Shown in pieces: positions 1-8,480 of a DNA stretch of 64,000 nucleotides (its first letter is position 1; the number at the start of each line of letters is the position of its first letter). Source of the DNA: Solidesulfovibrio sp. Lineage in GTDB: Bacteria > Desulfobacterota > Desulfovibrionia > Desulfovibrionales > Desulfovibrionaceae. The DNA is taken from NCBI RefSeq assembly GCF_038562415.1, contig NZ_JBCFBA010000005.1, positions 3,519 through 67,518 of the forward strand. Direction: 5' to 3'. The notes beneath the pieces were generated by a model. It was given only the letters and a program-made list of their open reading frames with translations, did not search any database and was not told where the DNA came from. Position numbers and translations under genes: made by a program.

Positions 1-60
1 CGGGCCGGTGCCGCGGGCCCCGGCCCTGGCGGCGGGGCGCGCGCCATCCATCCTCATGCG
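1..60. other. Flank downstream of bamA, no supported gene
   Basis: This is the window edge beyond the bamA stop codon. On the minus strand an ATG at 57 opens a frame that stays open to the edge, but its 19 residues (rich in Arg, Ala and Gly) do not look like a signal peptide or any family I recognise. In related genomes a Skp/OmpH-type gene often follows bamA; nothing visible here confirms that. Confidence 0.2.
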
Positions 61-2709
61 TTAGAACGTCTGCCCCATGGAGAAGCCGATCTGCGACGGC
101 TGCAGGTGATGGTCCTCGGCATCGAGGCCGTAGCCGTATTCGACGCGGATCAGGCCCATGGGCGAATACCAGCGAAGCCCGGCGCCGACGCTGCGGTAGA
201 AGTCCCAACTGACGTTGTCGTAGTTGCGCCAGGAGTTACCGGCGTCGAAGAAGACGACACCGAGCAGGCCCACGGATTTGCTGATGGGGAAGATGCCCTC
301 AAAGTTGGTGAAGGCTTCGGCCTTGCCGCCGATGCGTTCATGGGTCCAGGGGTCCCGGGGCGAGATCTTGTCCACTTCGTAGCCGCGGACGTTGTTGATG
401 CCGCCGAGGTAGAAGCGTTCGTAGACCGGGATGTCGCCGCCGGCGTTGGGCAACAGCACGCCGGCCTGGCCGCGCCAGTGGAAGACCATGTCCAGCGGCA
501 GCGGGTAGAAGAAGTTGGAGGTGAACAGCGGCTTGACGAAGGCGTCGTCGCCGCCCACGACACCGCCGGCGTATTCCAGGGACAGGGTGTTCTTCGTGCC
601 CTTGGTGGGCTTGGTGGCGCTGTCCACGGTGTCGCGGTCGATCTGGGCGAACACCGAGCTCGACCAGTGCCAGCCGGCCGACTGCTGGATGACGCTCGAG
701 GCGTTCCAGTTGGTGTGGTAGATGTGGTAGTGGTCCAGGCGGTAGTCCCAGGACAGGATCGTGTACTCGCCCAGCGGATAGGCGAAGCGCAGCTTGGCGC
801 CCGAGGTGGACTTCTTGAAGTCGTCGTAGGCCTTGTAGATCTGGTAGACGTCGGCGCCCACGGCCAGGTTGGAGTCGTACACGCGCGGGTTGGTGAACGA
901 CAGGATGCCCCGGCTGGACTTGCCGCTGAACATGCCCTGGAACTTGGCGTGGTAGCCCTTGCCGAAGAGGTTTTTCTCCTCCACGGAGCCGCCGAAGAAC
1001 ACGCTGTCCGAGGTCGAGTAGCCGGCGCCGAGGCTGATGGCGCCGGTGTTCTTGTCCTTGACCTTGACCTTGATGTCGACTTCGCCCGGGTTGTCCGTGG
1101 GCACGGTCTCGATGTCGACCTTCTCGAAGTATTCGAGCTTGTCCAGGCGCTCGTTGGACCGGCGCAGCTTGGAACCGGAGAAGAGGTCGCCGTCGGCGAG
1201 CTTGACCTCGCGGCGCACCACGTTGTCGCGGGTCTTGTCGTTGCCCTCGATGGTCACGCGGCGCACGTAGACCTTGCGGCCCTTGTTGACCACGTAGACG
1301 ATGTCGATGACCTTGGTGTCGGGATGCTTTTGCATGTCGACGTCGGCCTCGGCGAAGGCGTAGCCGTCATCGGCGTAGAGTTCGGCCAGGGCGTTGAGGT
1401 CGTCGCGCACCACGGACCGGTTGAAATACTCGCCCTTGGACGACAGTTCGTCGAGCTTGACGCGGTCCATGAGCTTGGGCTCGTCGTAGAGCAGATCGCC
1501 GGAGAAGGCCACGGAGCCGACCTTGTAGCGGTCGCCCTCCTCCACCCGGAAGACGACGGTGATGCCGTCGTCGCCGTAGACGACCTCGGGCTGGCCGACC
1601 TTGGCGTCCACGAAGCCGCGGTTGGCGTAGTAGGCCTCGATGGCCGCGGCGTCGCGCTCGAGCATCTCCTCCTTGAGCACGCCCGACCCGGTGATCCAGG
1701 ACCAGAAATGCCGCGTGGAGGTGGCCAGTTCGGATTCGATGTCGCCGGCCGGGATCTGCTTGGCCCCCTCGACCTTGACTTCCTTGATGTAGAGCTTTTT
1801 GGGCTCCTTGATCAGGATGTTGAGCCGGGCCACCCGGGGATCGGTCTGCTCCAGTTCGTAGGTGACCTCGGTCTTGTAGTAGCCTTTCTTGCTGTAGAGT
1901 TCGCGGATCTTGCCCAGGTCGTCGGCCAGCACCTTGAGGTTGAGGACGCCGCCGCTCTTGGTGCTCATGGCCTCCAGGATGTCGTCCTTTTTCACGTCGC
2001 CGTTGCCGGTGACGCCGATGGCCTGGATGCGCGGCTTCTCCTTGACCACGAAGGTCAGGCGCTTGCCGCCGGCCACGTCGTCGAGGCGCACCTGGACGTC
2101 ATCGAAATACCCCATCTCGAAGAGTTTCTTGATGTCGTCGTTGACGGCCTTGGGATCGTAGGTCTGATTGACCTGGCTCTTGATCTTTAAAAGCACCACT
2201 TCCTTGTCGAGGATGGAGTTGCCTTCCACGTCCACCTCGACGATGCGGCTCGAACCGCCCACGGCCGAAACGCGCGGGACGATCTTCTGGGCCAGTTCGG
2301 CGGCGGCGGCGTCGAGGCCGACCAGGTTCTTGGCCGAGGCGAACACCGACTCGGGCGTGCCGCCTGTAACCCGGGCCACCCGGGCGTCGAGGCTCAGGCC
2401 CTCGCCGACCTTGGAAATGGAGCCGAACACGACGTACTCGGCCCGGGCGCCGGCGGCCAGCTTGCGCGCGGCGGCCACGTCGCTGACGGCCTTGCCGCCC
2501 TCGGCCTGGGCGGACACGCCGCCGGCCTTGAGCTTGTCGGCCAAAATATGAGGCAGGCTGCCCTGGACGGACTGCAAGGCGTCGGCCGCATTGATCTCAA
2601 AGGGCAGCACCAGGACCTTGCCGGACTGGGCCAGGGCCTGGCCGGCGGCCAGGACAAGGCAGGCGACAAGGAAAAGCCCCCTAAGACCGTGACGTTTCAT
2701 TGCGCGCAT
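61..2709 (-). CDS. bamA: BamA, outer-membrane assembly factor with an extra N-terminal domain
   Basis: This is the central subunit of the machine that folds beta-barrel proteins into the outer membrane. The protein is 882 residues with a signal peptide ending near ALAQ (about residue 28). Five POTRA repeats follow from about residue 153, then a 16-strand Omp85 barrel from about 555 containing the VRGY form of the conserved VRGF motif (about residue 773) and ending in Phe. Residues 30-140 lie before the first POTRA and are not part of standard BamA; they start VLVLPFEI and contain YVVFGSIS, which resembles the TolB-N/CsgG-like fold. I chose the ATG at 2709 because GGAG lies just upstream; ATG 2700 is the alternative. 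The start lies inside the lolD 3' end (29-base overlap), so translation is probably coupled. Family call is secure; the extra-domain call is my reading. Confidence 0.95.
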   Translation of the reverse strand: MRAMKRHGLRGLFLVACLVLAAGQALAQSGKVLVLPFEINAADALQSVQGSLPHILADKLKAGGVSAQAEGGKAVSDVAAARKLAAGARAEYVVFGSISKVGEGLSLDARVARVTGGTPESVFASAKNLVGLDAAAAELAQKIVPRVSAVGGSSRIVEVDVEGNSILDKEVVLLKIKSQVNQTYDPKAVNDDIKKLFEMGYFDDVQVRLDDVAGGKRLTFVVKEKPRIQAIGVTGNGDVKKDDILEAMSTKSGGVLNLKVLADDLGKIRELYSKKGYYKTEVTYELEQTDPRVARLNILIKEPKKLYIKEVKVEGAKQIPAGDIESELATSTRHFWSWITGSGVLKEEMLERDAAAIEAYYANRGFVDAKVGQPEVVYGDDGITVVFRVEEGDRYKVGSVAFSGDLLYDEPKLMDRVKLDELSSKGEYFNRSVVRDDLNALAELYADDGYAFAEADVDMQKHPDTKVIDIVYVVNKGRKVYVRRVTIEGNDKTRDNVVRREVKLADGDLFSGSKLRRSNERLDKLEYFEKVDIETVPTDNPGEVDIKVKVKDKNTGAISLGAGYSTSDSVFFGGSVEEKNLFGKGYHAKFQGMFSGKSSRGILSFTNPRVYDSNLAVGADVYQIYKAYDDFKKSTSGAKLRFAYPLGEYTILSWDYRLDHYHIYHTNWNASSVIQQSAGWHWSSSVFAQIDRDTVDSATKPTKGTKNTLSLEYAGGVVGGDDAFVKPLFTSNFFYPLPLDMVFHWRGQAGVLLPNAGGDIPVYERFYLGGINNVRGYEVDKISPRDPWTHERIGGKAEAFTNFEGIFPISKSVGLLGVVFFDAGNSWRNYDNVSWDFYRSVGAGLRWYSPMGLIRVEYGYGLDAEDHHLQPSQIGFSMGQTF

Positions 2710-3382
2710 AGAGTTCTCCACCCTGCAGCTCCAGTCTCCGGCCCATCGCAGCGGCCAGGTTATGGTTGTGGGTGACCACAACCAAGGTCATGCCAAGCTC
2801 GGCGTTGAGTCGGACGAGCATTTCGCCCACTTTCGCGCCGGTGGCTTCGTCGAGATTGCCGGTGGGTTCGTCGGCCAGCAGTACCTCCGGCCGTAATAGG
2901 ACAGCGCGGGCGATGGCCGCCCTCTGTCTCTCTCCCCCGGAAAGCGTTGTTACCCTGTGTTCGGCCCTTTCATCAAGTCCCACGAGCGACAAAGATTCCC
3001 TGGCCCGCGCAAAAGCTTCGCGCCGCCCCAGCCGGGCAATGAGCGCCGGCATGGCCACGTTTTCCAGGGCGGTGAACTCCGGCAGGAGATGATGGAATTG
3101 AAAGACGAAGCCGATCTCGCGGTTGCGCACCCGGGCCGCCTCGGCCGGGGGCAGGGCGGCCAGGTCGCGGCCCCGGAAGCGGATCTCGCCCGCCGTCGGG
3201 GTGTCCAGGGCGCCCAGCAGGTGCAGCAGCGTGGACTTGCCCGAGCCCGAGGCGCCCAGGATGGCCATGGTGTCGCCGGCCGGGATGTCGAAATCCAGGC
3301 TTTTTAAGATCACCACTTCCTCGGCCGGCCCCTGGTAGACCTTGCGCAGGCCGCGCAGCGCGAAAAGGGGCGCCTCAGTCAT
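2681..3382 (-). CDS. lolD: LolD, ATPase of the lipoprotein-release ABC transporter
   Basis: Cytoplasmic ATPase that powers extraction of outer-membrane lipoproteins from the inner membrane. The 233 residues match the usual family length. Visible motifs are Walker A GASGSGKS at 43-50, Q-loop Gln95, signature LSGGERQR at 147-154, Walker B LLADEP with Asp171 and Glu172, and switch His205. The start (ATGACTGAG) overlaps the lolC stop by 8 bases, so LolC and LolD should be made together. Its end overlaps the bamA start. Placing lipoprotein export directly before bamA links two outer-membrane assembly routes, since several Bam partners are lipoproteins. LolD/MacB-type ATPases are similar to each other; the LolC neighbour decides the assignment. 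Confidence 0.95.
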   Translation of the reverse strand: MTEAPLFALRGLRKVYQGPAEEVVILKSLDFDIPAGDTMAILGASGSGKSTLLHLLGALDTPTAGEIRFRGRDLAALPPAEAARVRNREIGFVFQFHHLLPEFTALENVAMPALIARLGRREAFARARESLSLVGLDERAEHRVTTLSGGERQRAAIARAVLLRPEVLLADEPTGNLDEATGAKVGEMLVRLNAELGMTLVVVTHNHNLAAAMGRRLELQGGELYARNETSRS

Positions 3383-4604
3383 GGCGCAACGCCTCCGTGG
3401 GCTTAAGATGCGCCGCCTGGCGGGCCGGATACAGGGTGGCCAGGAAACACAGGGCCAGGGCCGTCGCGCCGATGACCGCCAGGTCGGGCCAATCCAGGCG
3501 CACGGGCAGGTGGTCCATGGGATAGACGTCGCCGGGAATCTTGATGAACTGGTATTTTTCCAGGGCCAGGGCCAGGCCAAGCCCCAGGGCGAAGCCCAGC
3601 GCCGTGCCCACCAGGCCGATGATCGCCCCCTGGAGCATGAAGATCGTGCGGATGTTTCGGGCCGTGGCGCCCATGGACATGAGGATGGCGATGTCGCGGG
3701 TCTTTTCCATGACCAGCATGACCAGCGTGGTGATGATGGAAAACGAGCCCACCAGCACGATGAGGACCAGGATGACGAACATGGCCGTCTTTTCCAGGCG
3801 CAGGGCCTTGAACAGATTGCCGTTCATGTCGATCCAGGTGCGCACGTAGACCGGCGGCCCGCCCAGGGCCTGGCGGACCTGCCTGGCCAGGGACTCCACG
3901 GCGTCCACGTCGGCCACCTTGAACTCGAGCCCGGTGACGATGTCGCGCTTGAAACCCAGCAGTTCCTGGGCGGCCGGGATGGTGACATAGGCCAGGGTGG
4001 AGTCGTATTCGTACATGCCGGTCTTGAAAAAGCCGCGCACGGCGAAGGTCTTGACCTTGGGCGAGAACCCGGCGGCGCTCTCCTTGCCCGCGGGGGACAT
4101 CAGGTTGAGCGTGTCGCCAAGCGACAGGCCGAGCCGGTCGGCCAGCTCGCGGCCGACGATGATGCCCGGAAAGAGGCCCTGGGCGTCGAGGTCGTCGAGG
4201 CTGCCGGCGGTCATCTCGCCGGGCAGGGCCAGGACCTTGCCGGCCGAGGCCGGGTCCACCCCGCGTAGCACCACGCCCTTGACCCCGCGCGGGCTCGACA
4301 GCATGACCTCGGTGTAGACGAAGGGCGTGGCCCCGAGCACCCCGGGCACGGCCTCGGCCCTGGCCATGTCGGCCCGGTAGTCGTGCAGCGCCCCGCCGGC
4401 CACGGCCGCCACCATGTGGGCGTTGATGCCGAGGATCTTGTCGCGAAGCTCGGTGGAAAAGCCGTGCATCACGGCGACCACGACGATGAGCGAGGCCACG
4501 CCAAGGCCCACGCCGAGCACGGAAATGAGCGAAATGACCGAGATGAAAGCCTGCTTCTGGCGGGCCAGGAGATAGCGTTTGGCGATGAAGTATTCGAAAC
4601 TCAT
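3375..4604 (-). CDS. lolC: LolC/LolE family lipoprotein-release permease
   Basis: Inner-membrane subunit that takes mature lipoproteins from the membrane and hands them to LolA. 409 residues; one transmembrane helix near residues 22-48, a large periplasmic MacB-type core domain, then three helices of the FtsX domain (about 265-400). The N-terminus (MSFEYFIAKRYL) is typical of LolC/E. Only one LolC/E gene is present, which fits organisms using a LolF-like homodimer rather than the LolCE heterodimer; the window cannot exclude a second copy elsewhere. The ATG overlaps the lysS stop (ATGA), indicating translational coupling. The ORF extends much further upstream in frame, but that part lies antisense-like over lysS and lacks family similarity. 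Confidence 0.93.
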   Translation of the reverse strand: MSFEYFIAKRYLLARQKQAFISVISLISVLGVGLGVASLIVVVAVMHGFSTELRDKILGINAHMVAAVAGGALHDYRADMARAEAVPGVLGATPFVYTEVMLSSPRGVKGVVLRGVDPASAGKVLALPGEMTAGSLDDLDAQGLFPGIIVGRELADRLGLSLGDTLNLMSPAGKESAAGFSPKVKTFAVRGFFKTGMYEYDSTLAYVTIPAAQELLGFKRDIVTGLEFKVADVDAVESLARQVRQALGGPPVYVRTWIDMNGNLFKALRLEKTAMFVILVLIVLVGSFSIITTLVMLVMEKTRDIAILMSMGATARNIRTIFMLQGAIIGLVGTALGFALGLGLALALEKYQFIKIPGDVYPMDHLPVRLDWPDLAVIGATALALCFLATLYPARQAAHLKPTEALRHD

Positions 4605-6193
4605 GAACCGGGCGAGCCCTCGGGTCGCAACAGCGGAAACAGGATCACCTCGCGGATGGAGGCCTGGTCGGTGAGCAGCATGACGAGCCTGTCGATGCCG
4701 ATGCCCTCCCCGGCCGCCGGCGGCATGCCGTACTCCAGGGCCCGGACATAGTCGTCGTCCATTTGATGGGCCTCGTCGTCGCCGGCTTCCTTCTCGCGGA
4801 CCTGCTCCTCGAAACGCAGGCGCTGGTCCACGGGGTCGTTGAGTTCGGAAAAGGCGTTGGCCATTTCCCGGCCGGCGATGAAGAGTTCGAAGCGGTCGGT
4901 GATGGTCGGGTCGTCGGTGTTTTTTCGCGACAGGGGCGAAATTTCCGTGGGGTAATGGTAGATGAAGTGGGGCTGGATGAGCTTGGGCTCGACGAAGATG
5001 TCGAAGAGCTTGGCCTGGACCTTGCCGAGCTTTTCGCCCTTGAGGACCTTCTCGCCGCTTTTTTCCACCAGGGCCTTGGCCGCGTCGAAGTCGTTGTAGA
5101 CGGCAGGGGAGATGCCGCCGATGGTTTCCAGGCTGTCGTGGAAGCGCACCCGAGCCCAGCGCCCCTCGGCCAGGCAGATCTCCTGGCCCTGGTAGGTCAC
5201 GGTGTCCGCGCCGGTCACGGTGCGGGCGATGCGGGCGAAAAGGCGCTCGGTCAAATCCATGAGGTCGGTGTACCGGGCGAAGGCCCAGTAGAACTCGCAC
5301 ATGGTGAATTCCGGGTTGTGCCGGGTGGAGATGCCTTCGTTGCGGAAGTTGCGCCCCACCTCGTAGACCTTCTCGAAGCCGCCGACGAGCAGGCGCTTGA
5401 GGTAGAGCTCCGGGGCGATGCGCATGTACAGCCCCATGTCCAGGGCGTTGTGGTGCGTGACGAACGGCTTGGCCGTGGCGCCGCCGGGGATGGCCTGCAT
5501 CATGGGGGTCTCGACCTCCATGAAGCCGGCGGTGTCCAGAAAGGCGCGCAGTTCGCGCACGATGACCGTGCGGGCCTTGAAGATCTCCACGGATTTGGGC
5601 GTGACGATGAGGTCCACGTAGCGCTGGCGGTAGCGGGTCTCGACGTCCTTGAGGCCGTGGTATTTTTCGGGCAGGGGCCGCATGGACTTGGTGAGCAGTT
5701 GGACCGTGGCGGCGTGCAGCGTCAGCTCGCCCGTCTTGGTGCGAAACAGCTTGCCCGAGACGCCGACGATGTCGCCGATGTCGAATTTCTTGAAGGTGGA
5801 ATAGGCTTGCTGGCCGAGGGTGTCGCGTTCGGCGAAGGCCTGCAGGCGGCCCGAGGCGTCCTGGATGGTGAAAAAGGTCACCTTGCCGAAGGAGCGCAGG
5901 GAGACGATGCGCCCGGCGAGGCGGAAGGCGGACGTCAGGCCGGCCAGGGCCTCGTCGTCCAGGGCTTCGTGGGCGGCGGCCACGGCGCCGATGTCGTCGG
6001 CCTTGGCGAAGTCGTTGGGGTACAGGGGAACGCCCTCGTCAAGGAGCTGGACGGCCTTGGCGATGCGGTTTTTGAAAACTTCGTTGAGTTCATCCCGGGC
6101 GTCGAGGCTTTCGAGCAGGGGGCGGAAATCCTCCACCCGCTTGGACTTGACCGGGAGCTTGTATTCTTTTTTGCGTGGCGCGTCGGTGCCCAC
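4601..6193 (-). CDS. lysS: Lysyl-tRNA synthetase, class II
   Basis: Charges tRNA-Lys with lysine in the cytoplasm. 530 residues, slightly longer than the usual 490-510 because of an N-terminal extension. An OB-fold anticodon-binding domain lies around residues 90-180 (SFGKVTFFTIQD). Class II motif 2 is around 275-310 (VYEVGRNFRNEG) and motif 3 near 497-525 (GIGIDRLVML). The start is a GTG at 6193 with GGAG seven bases upstream; no closer ATG gives the full domain. It is the first gene of lysS-lolC-lolD-bamA. The pairing of a housekeeping synthetase with envelope genes by overlapping codons is seen directly; its regulatory meaning is unknown. Confidence 0.96.
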   Translation of the reverse strand: MGTDAPRKKEYKLPVKSKRVEDFRPLLESLDARDELNEVFKNRIAKAVQLLDEGVPLYPNDFAKADDIGAVAAAHEALDDEALAGLTSAFRLAGRIVSLRSFGKVTFFTIQDASGRLQAFAERDTLGQQAYSTFKKFDIGDIVGVSGKLFRTKTGELTLHAATVQLLTKSMRPLPEKYHGLKDVETRYRQRYVDLIVTPKSVEIFKARTVIVRELRAFLDTAGFMEVETPMMQAIPGGATAKPFVTHHNALDMGLYMRIAPELYLKRLLVGGFEKVYEVGRNFRNEGISTRHNPEFTMCEFYWAFARYTDLMDLTERLFARIARTVTGADTVTYQGQEICLAEGRWARVRFHDSLETIGGISPAVYNDFDAAKALVEKSGEKVLKGEKLGKVQAKLFDIFVEPKLIQPHFIYHYPTEISPLSRKNTDDPTITDRFELFIAGREMANAFSELNDPVDQRLRFEEQVREKEAGDDEAHQMDDDYVRALEYGMPPAAGEGIGIDRLVMLLTDQASIREVILFPLLRPEGSPGS

Positions 6194-6246
6194 GGGGATT
6201 CTCCGTTTTTGGGGCGTGTTGGCTTGGCGAAGCGGGCAAGCGCATT

Positions 6247-6275
6247 TGGGTACGAGAAATGCGTGGCGCCGTCAA
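6247..6275 (-). promoter_or_regulatory. Candidate promoter of lysS-lolCD-bamA
   Basis: Read on the minus strand: TTGACG (-35, 6275-6270), 17-base spacer, TACCCA (-10, 6252-6247). The -35 is good and the spacing ideal, but the -10 is weak. It lies about 54 bases before the GTG start and is the only such element between lysS and the divergent tRNA gene. Confidence 0.35.
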
Positions 6276-6327
6276 GAATCGTCGTCCGGGCGCACCCGCC
6301 CTTTTTTGCGGGCGCCGGGGAAAAGGC

Positions 6328-6354
6328 TTGACGGACCGGGCCGGCCGGTATAAA
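6328..6354 (+). promoter_or_regulatory. Promoter of the tRNA-Asn gene
   Basis: TTGACG (6328-6333) and TATAAA (6349-6354) are separated by 15 bases, slightly short, with a GC-rich spacer. Transcription would start near 6361, giving a short 5' leader before the mature tRNA at 6375. Confidence 0.55.
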
Positions 6355-6374
6355 TGGCTTCCTCGCTTCGATGT

Positions 6375-6450
6375 TCCCCGGTAGCTCAATTGGCAGAGCG
6401 GGTGGCTGTTAACCACTAGGTTGGCGGTTCGAGTCCGTCCCGGGGAGCCA
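6375..6450 (+). tRNA. tRNA-Asn (anticodon GTT)
   Basis: A complete 76-base cloverleaf. The acceptor arms TCCCCGG and CCGGGGA pair fully, discriminator G is followed by an encoded CCA. The anticodon stem is GGTGG/CCACT with loop CTGTTAA, placing GTT at 6408-6410. The T-arm contains GGTTCGAGTCC. It sits between a promoter-like element and a strong intrinsic terminator, so it is probably transcribed alone. It diverges from the lysS operon. Confidence 0.97.
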
Positions 6451-6458
6451 GAATGTTC

Positions 6459-6494
6459 AGGGCGTTGGCCAAATCGGCTGACGCCCTTTTTTTT
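6459..6494 (+). terminator. Intrinsic terminator of tRNA-Asn
   Basis: AGGGCGT and ACGCCCT form a stem extended inward by TGGCC/GGCTG with G-U pairs around an AAATC loop, followed by eight T. A second, weaker hairpin (CGGATGG 6498-6504 with CCATCCG 6532-6538, then TTTT) follows and may act as a back-up. Confidence 0.85.
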
Positions 6495-6997
6495 CGGCGG
6501 ATGGCTTCGCCCATCTCCTGCCCATCCGTTTTCGCTGATCCGCTGCTATCGTCTTCGGTGTGCCCGCCACCTTCCGGGAAACCGGGCCGATCCCCGCAAC
6601 GGGACCCAGCCCCGGATAACCCCGCCATGGGCCATACTCACCTCCCGGATGGCCGCCACAGGCATCCTCGCGCAGGCGGTTCCCTCGGGTGCCGGGAAAG
6701 TCAGGGCGCCAGACAACCGCGCGGCGCCCTTTCCGGCCCTCCCCCGACGCTCCATTTTTCGGGACACGCGGCGAAACAGCCCGGGTTGCGGGAAAAGCCA
6801 TTCCCTCTCGTTTGCATTGCAGCCGCCTCCAGCCCTTCCATTGACTTCTCCGGTCCCGGCGACCATAGGTATTAGCTGTTGCTCCGAGAGCCGGCGCCTC
6901 GCCAAGGCCATGCAACCGCCTCTCTCCTGCAATGGCCGATGCCACATGTGACCGTCGTGACAAGAGACGCCCCGCCAACCTCAGCCGGAGCCACGTC
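6495..6997. other. Intergenic region between tRNA-Asn and the APC permease
   Basis: About 500 bases with no supported gene. Short ORFs occur on both strands, but none has a ribosome site plus family-like composition; the translations are rich in Arg, Pro and Gly as expected of random GC-rich frames. It holds a weak second hairpin near 6498-6542 and a possible promoter near 6841. Confidence 0.5.
6841..6869 (+). promoter_or_regulatory. Weak promoter candidate for the APC permease
   Basis: TTGACT at 6841-6846 followed after 17 bases by CATAGG (6864-6869); the -35 is good, the -10 poor. It would give a leader of about 120 bases before the ATG at 6998. Confidence 0.3.
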
Positions 6998-8353
6998 ATG
7001 GCGCACCCCACCACGCCCGGCCAGACGGCCCCAGCCGCCGCCTCCAAACAGATCGGCCTGTTCGCCGCCATCGCCATCGGCATCGGCGGCATGGTCGGGG
7101 GCGGCGTTTACGCCATCTTCGGCGCGGCCGCCGGTGTGGCCGGCTCGGCCCTGTGGCTGTCCTTTCTCCTGGGCGGGCTGGTGGCCCTGGCCACCTCCTA
7201 CAACTACGCCAGGCTCGGCGCGCGCTACCCCACCAAGGGCGGGGCCGTGGAATTCCTCGTCCGGGGCCTGGGCGACGGCATTGTCAGCGGCGGCCTCAAT
7301 ATCTACATGTACATCGGCTATGTCATCGCCCTGGCCATGTACGCCGCCGGATTCGCCGGCTACCTCATGACCTTCTTCCCCCACCACGCCGCCTTCCCCT
7401 GGCTGCCCAAAGCCAGCGCGGCCGGGGCGGTGCTCCTTTTCACCGGGGTCAACGTCTTCGGCGCGGCCTGGGTCGGGCGCTCGGAACTGCTCACCGTATC
7501 CGTGAACATGGCGGTGCTGTCGGTTTTCGCCGTCTGGGGCTGCGCCACGGCCGACTGGGGCAACCTGGCGACCACCGCCACCTGGGCCCCGCCCACGGGC
7601 ATCGCCTTCGGCGGCGGCATGCTCTTTATCGCCTACGAAGGCTTCGGCCTGGTGGCCAATGCCGCCGGCGACATGGCCGACCCGGCCCGCACCCTGCCCA
7701 AGGCCCTCTACCTGTCGGTGGGCGCGGTCATCGTCGTCTATCTCGGCGTCTCCCTGGCCGTGCTCGGCCACCTCTCCCTGCCGCATATCGACACGGCCAA
7801 GGACTATGCCCTGTCCGAAGCGGCCGGGACGTTCCTGGGCGGCACCGGCTTCACCCTCATCGCCGTGGGCGCGCTGTTCGCCACGGCGGCGGCGCTCAAC
7901 GCCACGCTTTTCGGCGCGGCCAACGTCTGCTTCATGATCGCCCGCGACGGCGAACTGCCGGCCGGCCTGGATCGACAGGCCGTCAAGGGCGCCCCGGAGG
8001 GGCTTTTCCTCACGGCCTGCCTGGTGCTGGTCTTCGTGCTCTTTTTCGACCTCTCCAGCGTGGCCATGATGGGCAGCGGCGCCTTCCTGTTCATCTACGC
8101 CGCCGTGGCCTATTCCCACCTGCGCCTGCGCGCCGCCACCGGCGGCCGGCCGGGGCTCATCTGGCTCTCCGTCGTCTTGTGCCTGTCGCTGCTTGGCGTC
8201 CTTTGCTCGAACATGTTCACGCACTCCAAGCCGGCCTTTTGGACCATGCTGGGGCTTTTCCCGGTATGCTTCGGCCTGGAGTGGGCCTATCGCCGCGCGA
8301 CGGGGCGCCGGATCAAGGCCGGGGCGACACCCGCGCCGTCCAGGACCGCCTGA
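6998..8353 (+). CDS. APC-family amino acid/polyamine permease
   Basis: Inner-membrane secondary transporter. 451 residues with about 12 hydrophobic helices. The first helix carries the APC signature around GIGGMVGGGVYAIFG (about residues 24-40), the unwound TM1 segment that binds the substrate amine and carboxylate. Later segments such as FIAYEGFGLVANAAGDM match TM6 of the family, where fission-type transporters keep an F(I/V)AYEG motif. The ATG at 6998 has GGAG eight bases upstream; an in-frame ATG at 6932 lacks a ribosome site and would prepend a charged tail. The gene stands alone between an intergenic region and a terminator-like hairpin, so context gives no substrate. Confidence 0.85.
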   Translation: MAHPTTPGQTAPAAASKQIGLFAAIAIGIGGMVGGGVYAIFGAAAGVAGSALWLSFLLGGLVALATSYNYARLGARYPTKGGAVEFLVRGLGDGIVSGGLNIYMYIGYVIALAMYAAGFAGYLMTFFPHHAAFPWLPKASAAGAVLLFTGVNVFGAAWVGRSELLTVSVNMAVLSVFAVWGCATADWGNLATTATWAPPTGIAFGGGMLFIAYEGFGLVANAAGDMADPARTLPKALYLSVGAVIVVYLGVSLAVLGHLSLPHIDTAKDYALSEAAGTFLGGTGFTLIAVGALFATAAALNATLFGAANVCFMIARDGELPAGLDRQAVKGAPEGLFLTACLVLVFVLFFDLSSVAMMGSGAFLFIYAAVAYSHLRLRAATGGRPGLIWLSVVLCLSLLGVLCSNMFTHSKPAFWTMLGLFPVCFGLEWAYRRATGRRIKAGATPAPSRTA

Positions 8354-8354
8354 G

Positions 8355-8386
8355 GCCGCGCCCTCGAAGGGCGGGCATGCTTTTTT
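8355..8386 (+). terminator. Likely terminator after the APC permease
   Basis: GCC(G)CGCCCT pairs with AGGGCGGGC around a CGA loop, with one bulged base. Six T follow four bases after the stem. It lies directly after the stop codon. Confidence 0.5.
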
Positions 8387-8480
8387 CGGGGACAACAGCT
8401 ATGGAGAGTCAGGCCCGCGTGCCGGACCGGCCCGTGCGCGCGCCAGAATAAAGACCCCAAGCCCGCCTTGCGGACACGCC

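Noticed and set aside
1..57. Start of a gene after bamA
   Set aside because: Only 19 residues are visible and they lack a signal-peptide pattern.
106..2190. Long open frame on the + strand opposite bamA
   Set aside because: Composition (Val, Gly, Asp, His runs) is that of an antisense frame in GC-rich DNA; bamA is clearly coding.
6546..6947. 133-residue minus-strand ORF in the intergenic region
   Set aside because: No ribosome site, no domain, and Arg/Gly-rich random composition.
6872..8395. Long minus-strand frame opposite the APC permease
   Set aside because: Rich in Gly, Arg and Gln without domains or ribosome site; shadow of the transporter gene.
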